Of a DNA stretch of 17,085 nt, positions 10,018 to 16,910 are shown piece by piece; position 1 is the first letter of the stretch; each line of letters starts with the position of its first letter. The stretch is from Zopfochytrium polystomum (Eukaryota > Chytridiomycota > Chytridiomycetes > Chytridiales > Chytridiaceae). The notes under the pieces are model-generated. The model made no database searches. It was not told the origin of the DNA and saw only the letters and a program-made list of their open reading frames with translations. The DNA is taken from positions 1 through 17,085 of the forward strand of contig JAIVFJ010000644.1 in the NCBI GenBank assembly GCA_025765615.1, read 5' to 3'. A program made the translations under genes and the position numbers.

Positions 10018-10051
10018 AGTCAAACAACGAAAAGTTATTGAAAATGTTAGT
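10018..10051 (+). repeat. GTCAAACRACGAAA..ATGTTAGT module, copy 1
   Basis: AGTCAAACAACGAAA followed by TTATTGAAAATGTTAGT. Related copies are at 11454-11487 and 13952-13985. This copy lies just 5' of a start cassette (10059-10072). It is the leftmost element of the AT-rich region that recurs further right, so it marks the inner side of the compositional junction. Confidence 0.7.
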
Positions 10052-10058
10052 AGGTGTA

Positions 10059-10072
10059 TGTCGGGAATGGGC
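10059..10072 (+). promoter_or_regulatory. Start-codon cassette 1, tiny ORF
   Basis: TGTCGGGA followed by ATG GGC (ATG at 10067). The frame that starts here has only 10 codons (MGQKKWWRRI) before TAG, so it is a remnant, a leader peptide or a decayed gene start. It is identical to cassettes 4 and 5. Confidence 0.5.
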
Positions 10073-10119
10073 CAGAAGAAGTGGTGGAGAAGAATATAGA
10101 ACAAGAAACATACTTTTGA

Positions 10120-10342
10120 AATTGTAAAGTCGCAATATCCTGGGTTTTTTCATTGATTACACAGTCTTTTTTGTCGATGTTTTTTGTCGAGATCTTGTTG
10201 CAGGGCCGCAAGTTCTTGTTGATGATCACGGTCTTTTTCCTTGATTACACGGTCTTTTTTGTCGAGTTCTTGTTCGATGTTTTTTGTCGAGCGCGAGCCA
10301 CGTAACAAATATTCCGCCGAGGGCAACTAACAGTAACTTCAT
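10120..10342 (-). pseudogene. Membrane-anchored coiled-coil ORF, frame-broken
   Basis: From ATG at 10342 (minus) the frame starts MKLLLVALGGIFVTWLAL, a good single signal-anchor or transmembrane helix, then DKK. It ends at TGA 10226 after 38 codons. In a shifted frame the same DNA encodes a heptad-like charged segment (NIEQELDKKDRVIKEKDRD and QQELAALQQDL), and another shift leads to a third segment ending near 10047. The shifts fall in poly-A/T runs inside a repeated TTTTTTGTCGA. A small membrane protein with a coiled coil is the likely original. Sequencing error in homopolymers is a real alternative. Confidence 0.35.
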
Positions 10343-10447
10343 ATCGTTATCGATTAACACAGCGCCGGGCATATTCATTTTTTTCTTAATGGTTTATTTC
10401 ACAACATCATGATAGCGCAGTTATATAGCAAAAAAGGGTAAATGTGT

Positions 10448-10461
10448 TGTCCGGGATGGCG
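10448..10461 (+). promoter_or_regulatory. Start-codon cassette 2 (diverged)
   Basis: TGTCCGGG followed by ATG GCG, with the ATG at 10456 at the same offset (8 nt) as in the other cassettes. It supports ATG 10456, rather than a non-ATG upstream codon, as the start of the following gene. Confidence 0.5.
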
Positions 10462-10956
10462 GGTTATGAACCTTTCCAAATTGAATTTATAGAACGAGGT
10501 CACGTGAAGTTCTTGGCGGAGGAAAAACTGAATTTAGAGAGGAGAAAAGTGGAGAGCACAGAAGATGGTGAAGATAATATTGACCCAGTGAATACGGAGA
10601 ATCCATCAACAGAATATGGAAAAAAAGCAAAGTATGATTATAACAAAGAGATTGAATCCTTACAACAAGGAGAAACAGCAATGTGGGATGATTCTCATAG
10701 GAACAAAGCCAATGTAGGAGATTACTTTGGATTTGTGATTAAAAATGAGGATAGAATGGAAATATTTCAAATAAAAGAAGTAAAATCAACAGAGTGGAGG
10801 AAAATTCATTGGGGCATTGAACCACACAGAAACAGAAAAGTTCTAGTGTTGTCAAAAACAAACATGACAGTGACTTTCACAGACTATAAGCAAATGTATG
10901 GATACAGAGACAGATGGTTCCTAAGGGGTACGACCCATGGGAAATGGATTGTGTGA
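10456..10956 (+). CDS. Viral-type orphan protein, 166 aa
   Basis: An intact AT-rich ORF from ATG 10456 to TGA 10954-10956. The N-terminal half is charged (residues about 25-75 with many Glu, Lys and Asp). The C-terminal part (about 80-160) is a compact domain with KANVGDYFGFVIKNEDRMEI, then IKEVKSTEWRKIHW, then KVLVLSKTNMTVTF. The GDYFGF..I pattern and closing strands resemble PUA/EVE/ASCH-fold modules, but this is only by pattern. The DNA over residues about 12-35 is homologous to the 5' region of the next gene (shared AGAACGAGGTCACGTGA and a CTGAATTTAGAGA-like block), so the two ORFs share a duplicated front end. A terminator-like hairpin lies 18 nt downstream. Role unknown. Confidence 0.6.
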   Translation: MAGYEPFQIEFIERGHVKFLAEEKLNLERRKVESTEDGEDNIDPVNTENPSTEYGKKAKYDYNKEIESLQQGETAMWDDSHRNKANVGDYFGFVIKNEDRMEIFQIKEVKSTEWRKIHWGIEPHRNRKVLVLSKTNMTVTFTDYKQMYGYRDRWFLRGTTHGKWIV

Positions 10957-10973
10957 AGAAAAAAAAGTAAGAG

Positions 10974-11017
10974 AAAGCCCATAGCGCTGCAGCCAGCAGT
11001 GTTCGGGGCTTTTTTTT
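10974..11017 (+). terminator. Stem-loop plus T-tract, copy 1
   Basis: Arms are 10974-10989 (AAAGCCCATAGCGCTG) and 10997-11012 (CAGTGTTCGGGGCTTT) around loop CAGCCAG, with two internal mismatches. Eight T residues end at 11017. It sits 18 nt after the stop of the 166-aa ORF, as a 3'-end signal would. It is almost identical to the hairpin at 11597-11639. Confidence 0.65.
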
Positions 11018-11029
11018 ATGACGGTTTGT

Positions 11030-11046
11030 AGAACGAGGTCACGTGA
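11030..11046 (+). promoter_or_regulatory. GTCACGTGAC palindromic box
   Basis: AGAACGAGGTCACGTGA, with the perfect palindrome GTCACGTGAC extending to 11048. It lies 13 nt after the hairpin T-tract and about 20 nt before the ATG of the zinc-knuckle ORF. Related copies: 10491-10507 (identical 17 nt, now inside the previous ORF) and 11654-11669 (GAACGAAGTCACATGA). It is E-box-like and probably an upstream element. Confidence 0.5.
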
Positions 11047-11066
11047 CTTTGAGGTGTGTGTCTGGA

Positions 11067-11264
11067 ATGGGCGGAGAAAAAGTGAATTTAGAGAAGACGT
11101 GTAGAAAAGCACCAGAAATGTGCGACTACAAGTTCAAAAGGGGAGTGAAGAAAGGACAAGAATGTGGAGTAAAACCAAAGAATGGAAAAGAAAAATGTGC
11201 AAGACATAGGAAAAAGGTGAAGGAAAATGAGAGAAGAAATGCTGAATACATTAAGTGCGAATGA
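11067..11264 (+). CDS. Small zinc-knuckle protein, 65 aa
   Basis: ATG at 11067 lies in the conserved start cassette (TGTCTGGA then ATG GGC, 11059-11072); stop TGA is 11262-11264. Residues 19-49 contain MCDYKFKRGVKKGQECG, then a Lys-rich loop and KCARHRKK, giving Cys, Cys, Cys and His ligands in the order C-x13-C-x10-C-x2-H. By family knowledge this G-x3-G-x2-C, then C-x2-H layout is common in short proteins of large eukaryotic DNA viruses. The C-terminal third is basic and helical. Nucleic-acid binding is the likely role. The ORF is preceded by hairpin and CACGTG box, which makes a plausible transcription unit. Confidence 0.6.
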   Translation: MGGEKVNLEKTCRKAPEMCDYKFKRGVKKGQECGVKPKNGKEKCARHRKKVKENERRNAEYIKCE

Positions 11265-11352
11265 GATAATAGAAAGTGAAATAAGAAATGAATTAAGTGA
11301 AAATGAGATCTGAAAAGGAAAAAACGTGGGCGGGGTCATGCGGGGGCGAAAG

Positions 11353-11392
11353 AATATTATATGAAAAATGTTCAAAAAAATCATATAATATT
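11353..11392. repeat. 12-bp perfect inverted repeat
   Basis: AATATTATATGA (11353-11364) and TCATATAATATT (11381-11392) are perfect inverted repeats separated by 16 nt of A-rich sequence. No T-tract follows. They lie in the non-coding gap between the zinc-knuckle ORF and the next fragment. Confidence 0.8.
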
Positions 11393-11453
11393 GGTGGAGA
11401 AATGCAAAGCGCGACGTAAGGTGTTTGTGGAACAAAATGTGCAATAGATAGTG

Positions 11454-11487
11454 AGTCAAAGACGAAATGGTGATTGAAAATGTTAGT
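11454..11487 (+). repeat. GTCAAACRACGAAA..ATGTTAGT module, copy 2
   Basis: Copy 2 of the module. Its match with copy 3 extends upstream (ACAAAATGTGCAATAGAT here, ACAAAATGTACAATGGAT there), giving about 60 nt of similarity (about 11428-11487 against 13926-13985). Confidence 0.7.
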
Positions 11488-11502
11488 TGAAGTTCTCATA
11501 CA

Positions 11503-11580
11503 ATTACAGATTTGTGTATCAGAAAATAGGTGAGAACATAACGTTCACAAAAGAAGCGAAAGAATACATGAAGAAGTTCT
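11503..11580 (+). pseudogene. 3' fragment of a viral ORF
   Basis: An open frame without its own start, reading YRFVYQKIGENITFTKEAKE and ending MKKF with TAA at 11579-11581. It is followed at once by hairpin copy 2. Because it keeps the normal ORF-then-hairpin order, I take it as the remaining 3' end of a gene whose 5' part is lost. The family is not known. Confidence 0.3.
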
Positions 11581-11596
11581 AAAAAAATGAGAAGAG

Positions 11597-11639
11597 AAAA
11601 GCCCTTAGCGCTGCAGCCAGCAGTGTTAGGGGCTTTTTT
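11597..11639 (+). terminator. Stem-loop plus T-tract, copy 2
   Basis: Arms 11597-11613 (AAAAGCCCTTAGCGCTG) and 11621-11637 (CAGTGTTAGGGGCTTTT) pair over all 17 positions as RNA, with three G-U pairs, around loop CAGCCAG. A T-tract runs to 11639. The G-U pairs would be A-C mismatches on the other strand, so folding is favoured only in the plus-strand transcript. Confidence 0.7.
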
Positions 11640-11653
11640 AATGACAAAATTTG

Positions 11654-11669
11654 GAACGAAGTCACATGA
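11654..11669 (+). promoter_or_regulatory. CACGTG-type box, diverged copy
   Basis: GAACGAAGTCACATGA, the third copy of the box, at the same distance after hairpin copy 2 as the 11030 box is after hairpin copy 1. The ORF expected downstream is missing here and is replaced by a D5 3'-end fragment. Confidence 0.45.
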
Positions 11670-11707
11670 CTTTTGTGCATTGAAATATTTGAGTATATTG
11701 CTTTAAA

Positions 11708-11838
11708 TCATAAAGAATAAAAATCATATTATGAAGAACAAGAAATAACACAGGGCTTACAAGTGCTGTTATTGAGAAAGTACAAAGAATTGTTTGACAA
11801 AGGACTTATATAAGTGTCGGGAATGGGCGAGGGCACAG
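11708..11838 (+). pseudogene. Duplicated 3' end of D5 copy 2
   Basis: Nearly identical to 13778-13906, the last roughly 36 codons of D5 copy 2 plus the stop and the start cassette that follows it. Differences are few: a 3-nt loss in the GAAGAAGAACAAG tract, a short change near 11720, AC for AT in the AAGTACAAAG block, and TATATAAG for TATCTAAA at the stop. Only the C terminus is present, so this is a duplicated or rearranged fragment. Confidence 0.8.
11815..11828 (+). promoter_or_regulatory. Start-codon cassette 4, 14-codon ORF
   Basis: TGTCGGGA then ATG GGC (ATG at 11823). The frame has 14 codons (MGEGTEEKEKKSIS) and stops at TAA 11865-11867, six nt before the ATG of D5 copy 1. It could be an upstream ORF of that gene or a decayed gene start. 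Confidence 0.5.
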
Positions 11839-11872
11839 AAGAAAAAGAAAAAAAAAGTATATCATAAAAAAA

Positions 11873-12575
11873 ATGGAAGAGATAAGTGAAGAAGTATTAT
11901 TAAACAACATCGATAGTTATTATGACATGCACAAATGTTTCAAAGGGAAATTTGTATATACATCGACAAAAAAAAGGACATCTTATACACACCAATGGTA
12001 TTACTATGATGAGTTAGATGGTCTGTGAATACTTGAAAAAATCTATGAGTGATGCACTATTCCACACTGGTCAAAGTATTGTTTATTTGAGTGGACCTGG
12101 TGGTAAGAAACTTGTAGATCTAATGATAAAAGCATTTGAATTCAGTTCATATGAACTACTAGGTGATGAAATCATAAAAGCTGATAGAAACTACCCTCGT
12201 CCTAACGATCACTTGTTTTATCTCAAAAAAAAGAAATTTGCGTACATGACAATGTCACCATATCATATGGCTAGTGGAACTATTCAGAGATATTTGAACT
12301 TGATAAGTGATAAAAGTATTCCTTTAACTCTTCCACGTAAAGGTGATGTAACTATTAAAGTGCATTCAAAAGTGTTTGTGTTATGTGACACTTTACCAGA
12401 ATTATACTTTAATTGACGTGCAAAAGCTATACACACAAATGATTCTGAACTAGACTCAGATTCAGATTACTTTAGAAAAGCTTTAATGAATATTATGATT
12501 CAATACTATCATAAAAATGTTAAAGAACCTGAATCAGTCAAACGAGAAGCTCCATTTAATAGACCTCGAGTTTAA
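11873..12575 (+). pseudogene. D5-like SF3 helicase, copy 1, degraded
   Basis: D5-type proteins are hexameric superfamily 3 helicases that support genome replication in large DNA viruses. Fragment 1 (11873-12028) includes KFVYTSTKKR and HQWYYYDE, the D5_N 'WY' signature. A frame change near 12018 leads to fragment 2 (to TGA 12414-12416), with SGPGGKKLVDLMIKAF at the Walker A place, KKKFAYMTMSP at the Walker B place and VLCDTLPEL as sensor 1. Fragment 3 (12417-12575) continues in the same frame after the TGA with DSDYFRKALMNIMIQYY. The Walker A lacks the usual NGKS/T, and the stretch normally found between the WY region and Walker A is missing, so there is an internal deletion besides the shift. 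A non-functional copy is the best reading. Confidence 0.7.
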
Positions 12576-12635
12576 GTTGGGTGAGTGCGGATCGATAAGA
12601 AAATATTGAAAAAATAAATAAAAAGAAATAGATAA

Positions 12636-13887
12636 ATGGAAGAGAAGTTTAAAAAATATATAAAAGAAAAATACAATGAAGAAGTGCAAGTAAAATATAT
12701 AAAAGAAGAGTCAAAACAAATAACACTAAAAGCATTTTTAAAAAACAAACATTTCAATTGTGTAGGGTTAAACCCTAACCCTAACCCTAACCCTAGATAA
12801 TGGTTGTGAAGTATATTTCAGTATTTCAAAAGATGGAAATAAATTGGAATGTGACAAATGCAGAGTGTCAAAAGGAAATGCCGACTTTGATATATCAGAA
12901 TATCTTGAAGAAGAAACAGTTAAAGAAAGAGCAGAGAGATATAAAAGAGACCATCATTACAAGTATGTAGTTGAAACAGAATGGTGGAAATACTACGATC
13001 CAAAAAGAGGAATATATGTACATTTAGATGAAGAGGACTTAGAAGGATATACATTTATAGAAATATGGAGAGAAAGTGAAGAGAATTTGAGCAGAATAGA
13101 CTTGGATGAGGCTAAAGAAACAGTAAAAGAATTAAAAAAAATATGCAGTGTAAGTGAAAAGATATTTAATACGAATCCTGTATTATTTGCATTCAAGAAT
13201 GGATTATACAATTTGGAGACAGGAGAATTCAAGGATTTAAGACCTGAGGACCTTATAACAATGCAGAGTTATGTGAATTATGAACCAGAAGCATCAACAG
13301 AATTGGCAATGAAGATATTAAAAGACATATATGACAAAGATGTGGACTATGTACTAGAACTATTTGCAAAAACATTTGATGGAATTCCAAGAGATGACTT
13401 ATTAATTTTACATGAAGGAACGACGAGTAATGGAAAGAGTTTTGTGACTGAAAAGGTATTGCACATATTTGGAGGTTATGCAAAGGCATGTATGTTTGAC
13501 GACATATTGACTGAAGAATTAAGTAACAATGTAGAGTGGTTTTACAAAGCAAGATTGGTTCTTATGTATATAGTGACTGACGAAAAAGTAATAAAGAAAG
13601 ACTTGATAAAACAACTTGATGATTTGACATGGAGAGGAAAAAGATATCCAAGAACTTATACAATCCATGTGCATTTCAATTATAAACCTCAGTTTGATGT
13701 ACGTCCAAGGTGGTTTAAACATAAAGTGAAAACAATCAAATACAGGTATGAATTTGTGGGGACACCTAGACTTCCATATCATAAAGAATACAATTCATAT
13801 TATGAAGAAGAACAAGAAATAACACAGGGCTTACAAGTGCTGTTATTGAGAAAGTATAAAGAATTGTTTGACAAAGGACTTATCTAA
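12636..13887 (+). pseudogene. D5-like SF3 helicase, copy 2, telomere-interrupted
   Basis: ATG 12636 opens a frame that runs about 43 codons and then enters telomeric repeats (12765-12795). Downstream the reading frame is shifted by one and stays open for over 360 codons to TAA 13885-13887. The downstream part has the D5_N block LFAFKNGLYNLETGEFKDLR, then Walker A in LHEGTTSNGKSFVTEKVL, then ARLVLMYIVTDEKV at the Walker B place and FNYKPQFD at the sensor 1 place. The C-terminal Arg/Phe region looks altered (KVKTIKYRYEFV). No primase domain is attached. Apart from the insert, the length is an exact number of codons (407 including the stop), so the rest of the gene is well kept. Whether the downstream part is still expressed from an internal start is unknown. 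Confidence 0.75.
12763..12795. repeat. Interstitial telomeric repeats, head-to-head
   Basis: TAGGGTT-A-AACCCTA (12763-12777) is a palindrome where a short G-strand piece (TAGGGTTA) meets the C-strand array. Four AACCCT units occupy 12771-12794. This is the TTAGGG-type telomere repeat (animals, fungi, many protists). The block 12765-12795 (31 nt) interrupts D5 copy 2, with TA at both edges. Confidence 0.9.
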
Positions 13888-13888
13888 A

Positions 13889-13902
13889 TGTCGGGAATGG
13901 GC
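13889..13902 (+). promoter_or_regulatory. Start-codon cassette 5, tiny ORF
   Basis: TGTCGGGA then ATG GGC (ATG at 13897), one nt after the stop of D5 copy 2. Only 6 codons follow (MGTGKE) before TAA. Same sequence as cassettes 1 and 4. Confidence 0.5.
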
Positions 13903-14213
13903 ACTGGGAAAGAATAATACATTGTGCAAACAAAATGTACAATGGATTTCGAGTCAAACGACGAAATGTGATTGATTATGTTAGTTAACTGTTCTTACCG
14001 TCTTTTATTGTCAGAAATATATATGAGAATTCTATAAACAATTACGACGATGATGGTTTCTAAGAATAAAAACTGAGTCGAGAAGATGTGGTAGTTGTTG
14101 ATGAGGAAAAATCTCTTGTACATTTATGGTTGAAAAAGCACATGATTTTTATAAACAATTACGAAGGTGTATAAAAATCGAATGCTTTAAATACAGTCGA
14201 GAAGTTTTGGTAG
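13903..14213. other. Repeat-rich gap without gene
   Basis: Contains module copy 3 (AGTCAAACGACGAAA..ATGTTAGT, 13952-13985) and two copies of a roughly 75-nt sequence: ATAAACAATTACGA at about 14034 and 14150, each followed by GTCGAGAAG..TGGTAGTT at 14077-14107 and 14196-14226. The second copy overlaps the last codons of the minus-strand ORF at 14214. No gene is seen in this gap. Confidence 0.6.
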
Positions 14214-14438
14214 TTATTGATCAGGATCAGGATATTGTTGTTGCTTTTTGCGATTATGATAGCGAGAGGACATCTCCCGAATTTTATCAGGGCGTTTAAT
14301 GGCATAGAGGAGATGATGGACAGTATTTGAATTTTCAGATTTTAAATGGGCGAATTCTTCATTGATAGCAAGATAAAGTCGTATAAAATCTGTTTTTGAA
14401 AGTGTTTTTACGTGTTCTTTAAGAGGATATGAGTCCAT
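14214..14438 (-). CDS. Small helical orphan protein, 74 aa
   Basis: ATG at 14438 (minus), stop TAA at 14214. The sequence is mostly helix-forming (KEHVKTLSKTDFIRLYLAIN, then EEFAHLKSENSNTVHHLLYA) with a basic, Gln-rich end (HNRKKQQQ) and a PDPDQ terminus. No family recognised. It is divergent from the primase-helicase gene; the two starts are 95 nt apart in an AT-rich region that could hold both promoters. The 3' end carries a sequence duplicated at 14077-14107. Confidence 0.5.
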   Translation of the reverse strand: MDSYPLKEHVKTLSKTDFIRLYLAINEEFAHLKSENSNTVHHLLYAIKRPDKIREMSSRYHNRKKQQQYPDPDQ

Positions 14439-14533
14439 ATTTATTACATAATAGCGAGAAGAAATTGTTTTAAATAAAAAGCGCGTAAAAAGTGAATTTT
14501 ATTTCTCATACATAAAGTAAAGGAGAAAACAAT

Positions 14534-16910
14534 ATGAGAAACATAGTAGAAACAAAAGAAATCATAGACATAGCAGAAAAAAATAATTGGGTATATTTTG
14601 GAGTGAACATTGAGAAAAAAAATAATAATACAAACGGCCCACTGGATTTCCCAATAATTGGACAAAAATTACAACACCAATTTATGATAATCAACCAAAT
14701 ATAGCAATTTTAACCGGAAAAAAAACCAATATACTTGTTGTTGACCTTGATAACAAAGATGATGAATATAGTGCAAAAAAGTGGTATGAACAAAACATAA
14801 AACCGCTGTCAGAAGAAGATACATTTATAACACAAACATTTTCAGGTGGACACCATATATACTTTCAACATCCAGTATGTGACTTTCCAAGTTATGTAAA
14901 CGTAAAATATCATATAGATATTCTGGCAAATGAGAAATGTTGTTTTGAAGGACAAGGTTACAAAATTATAAATAATAAACCATTACGAAAATTAACAAGT
15001 GAAGAAATTAATAATTAAAGAGTCTTTCACCAAATAATAATATTAGAAAAGACACAGATACTATCTCTGAGGCTGGAACACTTGTAAATGAAAGTGACAG
15101 TGATAAAATCAAAATCACACGTGAAGAGGAAAATCAAATCAAAGATTTTCTTGGTGAAAAATTTGATATAGCTGAAAATGATATAGAGACAATATTTTTG
15201 GATAAAAATAAGAACATTATTATTATATCAACATCATTGAAGAGATGCTTTTATTACAATAAATTAAATAATGGAATATTAAAACCATATGATCATAACA
15301 GTCAACATCAATATTTTACATTAACAGAAACACATTTGAGAAGAAATGTCACGATCCATCATGTAATACTGAAGAAATGGATTACAGAGAGATAAAATAC
15401 GAGAATTTCACAAATGAGATTAAGGCTATTGTAGAAAGACGACTTAAATGCACAGTAAGCATTGATCCAGAATTAAGAGAAAAAATTAAAAGCGGTGGTT
15501 TTACAGAAGATGATACAGCACATCTTGTAATGGAACTGGTGAAGAACAAGTATTTTTTTTTAGATAAATGGTATTATTTTAATAATATAAGTTGGAGAAC
15601 AGATAAAGGTGCTTCTATATGGCAAGAAATTGTTAAAACAAAACAATCTATGAAAATTTAAGAGATAAATGTAATGATCATGATAAGGATAGAATAAAAA
15701 AGTATAACAGAATAATTGAGCTACTTGGATCATCTGGTTATAAATCGAATATTAGGAAAATTTTGGAAAATGAATTATATGATAAAGAGGAAGCATTTTA
15801 CAATAAGTTAAATAAAAACAAAGATTTAATAACATTTACAAATGGAACATATGATATGAAATTGAAACTATTCAGAGAATCACGACATGATGATTTTTTC
15901 ACAATGTCAACTGGGTATGAATATAATCCTGATGTAGATACAAGAAAAGTTATGAAAGTTATCGAGCAAATAATTCCAAATGAAAAAATTAGAGAGTACA
16001 TGCTAAAACGTATGAGTGATTGTTTAAATCCTAGAATAGGAAATAGAAGGATTACTATTTATGATTGGTCCAGGGGGATCAAATGGAAAATCACAACTTT
16101 TAAATTTAATGAAATTTACGATAGGAGAATTTGGTTACGCATTGGATCCAAGTGCTATCACAAAAATTAAGGGGAATGCTGCAGCTGCAACACCACACTT
16201 GGTTGCACTTAAGGATATGAGATTTGCATGTATGAGTGAACCTGAAGAAAACGATAGAATAAATGGGGGTGTAATCAAACAAATTTCGGGAGGTGATGTA
16301 TTGGCAGTTAGACAACTATTTAAACCACAAGAAAACATGGAACTTCATGCAAAGTTATTCTTGGCCTGTAATAAATTACCTGATATATGTGGAGAAGATT
16401 CTGCAATTTTCAGAAGAGTAAGAGTTGTTGAATTTACGAGCAAGTTTGTTGATAATCCAGATCCTAATGAATTCAAAATTGATGAGGATCTCAATGATAA
16501 AATTAAAGATGATGTAACTTGGAGACAAGCCCTTATGAACATATTAATAGAATACTTGGACAAAAAAGTTCCTGTTCCAGAAGAAGTAATGTCAAGAACA
16601 TTGAGATACAAGAATGAAAACGATTTATACGCAAATTGGGTTAATGACAATTAGAAAGAGTAGACCCGAACGACAAAAAATCAATGATGTGAAACTATTT
16701 GTTAAAGATGTACATTTCCATATGAATGACACAAGTGTGAAGATGAGTGTGGTTCAAAAAGCATTAGAAAGAGTGTTTACTGATAAGTGGGGGAGTAGTG
16801 TGGATTGGAAAGCCAAAAAAATTAGAAAATCAGAAAAAGTTGGCATGGGATGGATAGGTGTTAGATTTAAAATTTGTGAAGAAGACATTATGACTCCTGA
16901 AGACTTTTAA
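14534..16910 (+). pseudogene. AEP primase / D5 helicase fusion, six frame breaks
   Basis: The equivalent of about 790 codons, the usual size for primase-helicase fusions of large DNA viruses. Part 1 (14534 to about 14655) is the N terminus. Part 2 (to 15018) is the archaeo-eukaryotic primase core: NIAILTGKKTNILVVDLDNK with the DLD catalytic pair, TFSGGHHIYFQ as motif II and YHIDILANEKCCFEGQGY as motif III. Part 3 (15015-15395) and part 4 (about 15340-15661) form a linker and the start of D5_N (FLDKWYYFNNISW). Part 5 (about 15646-16060) has FTNGTYDMKLKLFRE. Part 6 (about 16058-16654) is the SF3 core: MIGPGGSNGKSQLL (Walker A), MRFACMSEPEEND (Walker B), FLACNKLPD (sensor 1) and FRRVRVVEF (arginine finger). 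Part 7 (about 16640-16910) is the C terminus. All catalytic motifs are intact, and every break is a frame change. Confidence 0.8.

Noticed and set aside
10974..11639. The hairpins as proof of bacterial origin
   Set aside because: Rho-independent-like hairpins also occur as 3'-end signals in large DNA viruses; neighbouring genes are of eukaryotic-virus type.
12414..12416. TGA in D5 copy 1 as a reassigned Trp codon
   Set aside because: Host genes here use TGA as a stop, the place is not a Trp position I recognise, and the copy has other lesions.
14444..14694. Minus-strand hydrophobic ORFs over the primase start
   Set aside because: They are AT-rich antisense frames (Phe/Ile runs) opposite the primase N terminus.
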